Of a DNA stretch of 64,000 bases, positions 59,824 through 64,000 are shown in pieces (the first letter of the stretch is position 1; each line of letters opens with the position of its first letter). The stretch is taken from positions 53,521-117,520 of the forward strand of contig NZ_JABDRI010000036.1 in assembly GCF_013041805.1 (NCBI RefSeq), read 5' to 3'. Source of the stretch: Lutibacter sp. (lineage in GTDB: Bacteria; Bacteroidota; Bacteroidia; Flavobacteriales; Flavobacteriaceae). Under the pieces are notes generated by a model. That model was not told where the DNA came from. It ran no database searches and saw only the letters and a program-made list of their open reading frames with translations. Both the position numbers and the translations under genes were made by a program.

Positions 59824-59855
59824 CAAAATTAAAATTTTAAAACTTAATACACAAA
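59824..59855 (-). promoter_or_regulatory. Promoter of rpmB-rpmG-DUF4295
   Basis: On the minus strand TTTG (59852-59855), a 20-nt spacer and TAATTTTG (59824-59831) match the Bacteroidetes sigma-A-type promoter (TTTG about -33, TAnnTTTG at -7). The -7 box ends 38 nt before the rpmB ATG. Confidence 0.65.
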
Positions 59856-59864
59856 CTTATTTTA

Positions 59865-61109
59865 CTAGTTTTTTAATATTTCTTTTTTTAACAATTCTAT
59901 GGCTTCATAAGAAGTTTTTTGAATCACCTTTTCGCGTGGTTGCCCAAAGAAATATTTTTTTGAAAAAATAGTTGTTGGTGATGCAATAGCAATATATACT
60001 GTACCCACTGACTCATCAGTATTATCAGTAGAGGGACCAGCATTTCCGGTGGTTGCAATAGCATATGTAGTTTTAAATTTCCCTTGAATACCCTTAGCCA
60101 TTGCTTCCGTAACTTCAGCGCTTACCACAGAGTGTTTTACAATAAGGTCTTTGTCAACCCCCAATTCATTAATTTTAATCTCTGGATGATAAGCAACCAC
60201 AGATCCTACAAAATAATCAGAAGAACCAGGTATTGAAGTTATTAATTTAGCAATATTTCCGCCAGTACAACTTTCAGCAGTGGATAAAGTCTGACCCTTT
60301 TCACTAAGCATTTTACCCAAAACTACTTCAACTGTTTCACTTTCATCAAAACCAACAATAATATCTGGAATTAATACTGTAAGCTTTTCAACTTCTTCAG
60401 CTATACCTTGATTTAATTGTTGCTCATTATCTCCTTTTGCAGTTAAACGCAAACGAACTTTCCCATACGATGGCAGATATGCCAATTTAATAAATTTTGG
60501 TAAGTTGTTTTCCCAATTTTCAATTCTGGCAGCAACCATGCTCTCGCCCATTCCATAGGTAAGTACCGTTTTATGCAAAATATAAGGCAATTCAAAAGTC
60601 TCTTTTAATTTTGGAAGCACACTATTTTCAATTAAACCCTTCATTTCATAAGGTACTCCAGGTAAGGAAATCACTACTTTTTTATTACAATCAAACCACA
60701 TTCCAGGTGCTGTGCCAAAATAATTTTTAAGTGGGGTACACGTTGAAGGAACTAATGCTTGCTGTCTATTTACTTCCGTGAATGGATAATTCATTTTTTT
60801 AAATAAACTTTCAATGTGTAGTACAACTTCATCATCCAAAATTAATATATCATTAAAATATTCTGCCAATGTTAACTTGGTAATATCATCTTTTGTTGGG
60901 CCTAATCCTCCAGTAATAATTACAATATCTGCATTAGATTGTGCTTCTTTAATTGCCTTTAAAATATGTTGCTTCTCATCTTGAATAGAAGTAATCTGAT
61001 ATACTGAAACTCCAATTTTATTTAATTCTTCTGCAATCCATTTTGAATTTGAGTCCAAAATTTGACCTATTAATATTTCGTCACCAATGGTTATAATTTC
61101 TGCTTGCAT
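59865..61109 (-). CDS. cinA: CinA-family protein (nicotinamide-nucleotide amidase type)
   Basis: A 414-residue two-domain protein. The N-terminal MoCF-like domain (1-170) shows EIITIGDEILIGQILDSNSK, VIITGGLGPTKDDITK and PGVPYEMKGLIEN; the C-terminal CinA domain (about 255-414) shows STAESCTGGNIAKLITSIPG, VVSAEVTEAMAKG and ATTGNAGPSTDN. It probably has NMN deamidase and ADP-ribose pyrophosphatase activities. It lies upstream of rpmB, 79 bp apart, in the same orientation, with a separate start. Confidence 0.93.
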   Translation of the reverse strand: MQAEIITIGDEILIGQILDSNSKWIAEELNKIGVSVYQITSIQDEKQHILKAIKEAQSNADIVIITGGLGPTKDDITKLTLAEYFNDILILDDEVVLHIESLFKKMNYPFTEVNRQQALVPSTCTPLKNYFGTAPGMWFDCNKKVVISLPGVPYEMKGLIENSVLPKLKETFELPYILHKTVLTYGMGESMVAARIENWENNLPKFIKLAYLPSYGKVRLRLTAKGDNEQQLNQGIAEEVEKLTVLIPDIIVGFDESETVEVVLGKMLSEKGQTLSTAESCTGGNIAKLITSIPGSSDYFVGSVVAYHPEIKINELGVDKDLIVKHSVVSAEVTEAMAKGIQGKFKTTYAIATTGNAGPSTDNTDESVGTVYIAIASPTTIFSKKYFFGQPREKVIQKTSYEAIELLKKEILKN

Positions 61110-61218
61110 TTTCTAAAAAATTGAAAAGTAAATGTACTAACTTTTTTCTGATACTTCTTTCTTATCAAAACAAAATAATCTAAAATATTTTAGTATTTTT
61201 AAGCGATAAAACTCCTCT

Positions 61219-62151
61219 ATGAAAGTCTCTCAAAATATTAACTTCACTTTACTTACATTCATAATTTTAATCTCTTCATGTACTCATTCAAATAGAGAGG
61301 AAGAACAATTATTACGTATACCATATACTAGTTTAATTGATAATACTGCACGTGATTATTTTGTGTATTTGCCAAAAAACTACGAAAATGATTCTTCTAA
61401 AAAATGGCCTGTATTGTTGTTCTTACATGGAAATGGCGAACGGGGAAATGGTAACGATGAATTAGATTATGTTTTAATACACGGACCTTTATATGAAGCT
61501 TGGATTCAAAAGCGAGACCTTCCTTTTATTATGATTGTTCCCCAACTTCATATGTTCAATCAAGATAAAATAGGGTTAGATTATATTGATAAACGCAGAA
61601 AGGATTGGATTCCAAAACGACTAAAAAATGGTATTTCAAAAAGATCTCAAACTGCGAGATCCTCAAAAATTATGCAAGGAGCTAAGATCATCGATTCAAT
61701 TCCTGAGCTATCAAGAATCGATTACGGATGGAATAGAGCTGAAAATGATTTAATGAAAATGATAGATAATACCTTACAAAATTTTAATGCTGATGAGAAC
61801 CGTGTTTATTTAAGTGGTATAAGCTATGGTGGGTTTGGAACTTGGTATATTGCTAGTAAGCACCCAGAACGTTTTGCGGCAATAAATCCTATAGTTGGCT
61901 GGGGACATCCAATTTTAATGGATTCAATTGCTAAATATAAAATTCCAGTATGGCAATTTGCAGGTGGCCGTGACCCAGTAATTCCTATTGAATATTTTTA
62001 TGAAGGGTTAAATAAGCTAGAAAAATTAGGGCATACAAATATTCAATTTACAGTACATGAAGACTTGTCTCACGACACTTGGAAACGTGTTTATAAAGGT
62101 GATGACATTTATAATTGGTTATTAAAACATAAAATAAACACAAATAATTGA
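61219..62151 (+). CDS. Exported alpha/beta hydrolase, lipoprotein
   Basis: A 310-residue exported protein with a lipoprotein signal (ISSC, Cys21). The alpha/beta-hydrolase fold shows VLLFLHGNGERGNG, nucleophile elbow SGISYGGFGTWY (Ser about residue 202), FAGGRDPVIP (Asp) and LSHDTWKRVY (His). It resembles PHB-depolymerase/dienelactone-type esterases and prolyl-oligopeptidase-like carboxylesterases in Bacteroidetes. The substrate is unknown. It is divergent from cinA (starts 109 bp apart). Confidence 0.82.
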   Translation: MKVSQNINFTLLTFIILISSCTHSNREEEQLLRIPYTSLIDNTARDYFVYLPKNYENDSSKKWPVLLFLHGNGERGNGNDELDYVLIHGPLYEAWIQKRDLPFIMIVPQLHMFNQDKIGLDYIDKRRKDWIPKRLKNGISKRSQTARSSKIMQGAKIIDSIPELSRIDYGWNRAENDLMKMIDNTLQNFNADENRVYLSGISYGGFGTWYIASKHPERFAAINPIVGWGHPILMDSIAKYKIPVWQFAGGRDPVIPIEYFYEGLNKLEKLGHTNIQFTVHEDLSHDTWKRVYKGDDIYNWLLKHKINTNN

Positions 62152-62263
62152 AATAAAGATTTTTAACACTAAAAATGACATAAAATAAAACTCTATTTAA
62201 CGCAACCTTTTATACTCTTTTGCATCTTATAAATATGTTTAAAACCCCTAATTAACTTTAGCT

Positions 62264-62677
62264 ATGAACACTATTATGAACTTAGAAGAAAATGAATTAC
62301 TAAAACAAGTTGAAAACTATACTTTGAGCCCTTCTTTATTCAATCATGAAAATCAGCTGAGACTTTCTTGGATTTTAATAAATAAATACGGTTTAGAGGT
62401 AGCAACCCTTAAAAATTGCAAATTGAAAGAGCAGTTTTTTATTAATGCATTAAATAGTGAAAAGTTTAATTTACCATTAACAAAGGCATATACGGAGATC
62501 TTGTATTATTTCATGCAAAAATCATCAACAAAAGACTTTTATAAATTATTGAGAGAATTTCCAAGATTAAAATATAATTTCAAAGAATTAGTTAAAACTC
62601 ATTACGGTCATGATATTTTGAAAAAACACCGTAAAGAAGAAATTAATCCTTTAGGAACTATTTTATTTACTTTTTAA
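62264..62677 (+). CDS. Uncharacterised helical protein (137 aa)
   Basis: A 137-residue soluble protein, mainly helical. The segment LFNHENQLRLSWILINKYGL resembles a Bacteroidetes/other family that has F-x-H-x-x-H-L-x-x-A/S-W at this place, with the second His replaced here by Gln; the KFNLPLTKAYTEILYYFM segment resembles its second motif with the usual His absent. So it may be a variant lacking metal ligands, but this comparison is from memory. Two start codons are possible (62264 or 62276). It ends 4 nt before the convergent FAH gene stop. Confidence 0.55.
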   Translation: MNTIMNLEENELLKQVENYTLSPSLFNHENQLRLSWILINKYGLEVATLKNCKLKEQFFINALNSEKFNLPLTKAYTEILYYFMQKSSTKDFYKLLREFPRLKYNFKELVKTHYGHDILKKHRKEEINPLGTILFTF

Positions 62678-62681
62678 GAAT

Positions 62682-63293
62682 TTATTTAATTTTTATTGAA
62701 AACATTTCTTGTTCGTTTATTGCTCCAACAAGGTTATCATTTTCACTTACTTTACCAACGCCTGATGGTGTTCCTGTGAATATAATATCACCCTTTTTTA
62801 GAGTGAAAAACTGAGAAACATAAGCTATTAATTCATCTATTTTCCAAAGCATTGCATTTGTGTTTCCATCTTGCACTAACTCACTATTCTTATATAACTT
62901 AAACGCTAAGTTTTCTAAATCTCCTAATTTTTCTTTTGGAATAAATCGACCAATAACAGCACTTCCATCAAAAGCTTTTGCCTTTTCCCATGGTAAACCT
63001 TTCTTTTTACAAGTCTCTTGAACATCACGTGCGGTAAAATCAATTCCTAAGCCTAGTTCATCATAATATTTATGTGCAAACTTCGTATCAATATATTTTC
63101 CAACTTTATTTATTTTAACCAAAACCTCCACTTCATAATGAATATTATTTGAAAAAGGAGGAATAAAAAATGGTTGATTTTTAGCCAAAATAGCCGAATC
63201 AGGTTTTAAAAAAACAACTGGATTCTCCGGTTTTTCACTTGCTAATTCTTCTATATGTTTGGCGTAGTTTCTGCCAATGCAAATTATTTTCAT
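62682..63293 (-). CDS. Fumarylacetoacetate hydrolase family protein
   Basis: A 203-residue FAH-family protein (YcgM-like, acylpyruvate hydrolase or oxaloacetate decarboxylase). Diagnostic features are IICIGRNYAKHIEEL, PVVFLKPDSAI, HYEVEVLVKIN (metal Glu pair), LGIDFTARDVQ, KKGLPWEKAKAFDGSAVIG, and the C-terminal GDIIFTGTPSGVGKV. It hydrolyses or decarboxylates a short oxo-acid; the exact substrate is not determined. It is transcribed towards 62264-62677. Confidence 0.9.
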   Translation of the reverse strand: MKIICIGRNYAKHIEELASEKPENPVVFLKPDSAILAKNQPFFIPPFSNNIHYEVEVLVKINKVGKYIDTKFAHKYYDELGLGIDFTARDVQETCKKKGLPWEKAKAFDGSAVIGRFIPKEKLGDLENLAFKLYKNSELVQDGNTNAMLWKIDELIAYVSQFFTLKKGDIIFTGTPSGVGKVSENDNLVGAINEQEMFSIKIK

Positions 63294-63627
63294 AATAAGA
63301 GTTTATCTGTCTAATTCGTGAAAAATTCGTTTTTGGAAACGTTATTTTTCAATGTTTAAAATTAATGGTTTTTTTGAATATATTCTATTTTAAATTTAAG
63401 CAATAACTAGTTTAATTTGTATTATGTTTTATTCAAGCTACCTATTTTTTTTAATTAAGCCTAGTTTAACTCTTTTTTAAATCTCTACTTCCAGTTGCAA
63501 GAGAATTCTTTAAATACATTCATATATTCTTTTCGTATATAAGATATTTTAAATAGTATCAGACTTAGTCCTTTTTCCCATCAAGTTTGTAAGCTAAGTG
63601 AAACAGACTACAATTTTAAATTTACTA
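63294..63627. other. 334-bp AT-rich intergenic region
   Basis: The region lies between the FAH gene start and the GDPD stop, both on the minus strand. It is AT-rich, with no reading frame of use, no clear hairpin and no exact TAnnTTTG on the minus strand near the FAH start. I see nothing in it beyond a likely promoter for the FAH gene. Confidence 0.6.
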
Positions 63628-64000
63628 TTATTTTTGGTGGATCGATAGTGCTTTTTGCACTTCCAAAGGTCTATCAGTGGCAAAAACATCAATTCCAAGT
63701 TGAGCCCATTCGCTATAAAGTTGATCACCATTTGTAGCTGCTTTTTTGTCTAGATTACCCAAAGTCCCCAACATACACATCACTCCTTTCTCATGTATTT
63801 TGGCGTATAATGATGGATCCGATTCCATTGTTCCCGTAAAAGCCACCATGTTTTCCCAAGGTATGCCAGAATTAGCAGCTCGGTCAAACTCTTCCATATT
63901 TCGAATACTAACAGAGAGCACTACTTCCGGATTTAATTTATATAGTTTTTGAGCGGCTTTAATTGAATAGGTAATAATCACTGATTGCTGAAGGGCATTG
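63628..64000 (-). CDS. Glycerophosphodiester phosphodiesterase family (C-terminal part)
   Basis: The gene runs off the right edge, so only the last 124 residues are visible. The barrel ends are GDPD-like: IITYSIKAAQKLYKLNPEVV, SGIPWENMVAFTGTMESDP, YAKIHEKGVMCMLGTLGNLD and WAQLGIDVFATDRPLEVQK (a variant of the closing DGIxTD motif). The catalytic HExxE region would lie outside the window. The enzyme likely breaks down glycerophosphodiesters. A first visible GTG at 63981 is internal. Confidence 0.75.
   Translation of the reverse strand, partial: NALQQSVIITYSIKAAQKLYKLNPEVVLSVSIRNMEEFDRAANSGIPWENMVAFTGTMESDPSLYAKIHEKGVMCMLGTLGNLDKKAATNGDQLYSEWAQLGIDVFATDRPLEVQKALSIHQK

Noticed and set aside
59837..59864. 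The rpmB promoter as a coding or terminator element of cinA
   Set aside because: The region has no hairpin with T-tract; its motifs are better explained as the TTTG-N20-TAATTTTG promoter of rpmB, with cinA reading through or ending without a visible terminator.
1..64000. tRNA, rRNA, CRISPR arrays, insertion sequences, prophage and attachment sites
   Set aside because: I read the gaps for tRNA T-arm motifs, repeated spacers, transposase motifs and terminal repeats and found none. Nearly all intergenic gaps are short and the genes are core-type.

Overview
The window is a gene-dense, AT-rich stretch (about 30% GC by eye) of a chromosome from a Flavobacteriaceae-type Bacteroidetes, probably marine or brackish. 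The evidence is: Bacteroidetes-type -7 promoter boxes (TAnnTTTG) with almost no Shine-Dalgarno sequences; Bacteroidetes families such as DUF4295 directly after rpmB-rpmG, a long NusB, DUF5916, DUF3276 and DUF4126; a bacillithiol enzyme (BshC); and the familiar order nusB-DUF1573-yajC-ybbR-coaE followed by a two-component system. I see no prophage, insertion sequence, CRISPR array, tRNA or rRNA. It reads as core chromosome, cut at the left inside folE and at the right inside a glycerophosphodiesterase gene.

Layout. 1-5.2 kb (minus): folE, hisS, then the tightly packed operon nadC-yihY-kdsB-DUF4126. 5.2-9.2 kb (plus): rlmH, rdgB, a FecCD-type permease and ATPase, and an M28 peptidase lipoprotein. 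9.2-12.3 kb: holA, an orphan HsdR-N nuclease-like protein, a family 2 glycosyltransferase and a Sua5/TsaC protein. 12.4-18.2 kb (minus): nusB, DUF1573 lipoprotein, yajC, YbbR protein, coaE, then a histidine kinase and response regulator. 18.4-22 kb: an ABC exporter half, a PUR-alpha-like protein and sucC. 22-31.6 kb (plus): DUF5916 outer-membrane protein, lolD, mtnN, BatA-like protein, a dihydroorotase homologue lacking its metal ligands, a DUF4870-like protein, an esterase, a 614-bp intergenic region ending in an orphan terminator, and a polyphosphate-glucokinase-like ROK kinase. 31.6-38.6 kb: a MoxR/DUF58/DUF4350/DUF4129/SpoIIM cluster with a divergent RDD gene. 38.6-45 kb: CoA pyrophosphatase, a PlsC-like acyltransferase, dps and oxyR, two small conserved proteins, adenine deaminase, TrmO-like protein and two small membrane proteins. 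45-56.4 kb: queD, idi, prfC, bshC, a methyltransferase, a secreted M14-M24 peptidase pair, rimO and a serine hydrolase. 56.4-64 kb: amidase, ftsY, DUF4295, rpmG, rpmB, cinA, an esterase lipoprotein, an unknown protein, an FAH-family protein and the end of a GDPD gene.

How the genes fit together. Translation and ribosome functions recur (hisS, rlmH, prfC, rimO, rpmB, rpmG, DUF4295, Sua5, TrmO), as do envelope functions (kdsB, lolD, yajC, ftsY, plsC, glycosyltransferase) and oxidative or thiol stress (dps-oxyR, bshC). The most interesting signals are: (i) a group of five genes whose -7 box ends only 4-5 nt before the start codon, predicting leaderless mRNAs, against 14-45 nt at fifteen other genes; (ii) the SpoIIM-MoxR-DUF58 membrane cluster, whose function is not described; (iii) an orphan terminator preceded by two hairpins, a candidate small RNA; (iv) enzymes with altered catalytic residues (dihydroorotase, PlsC, ABC exporter).
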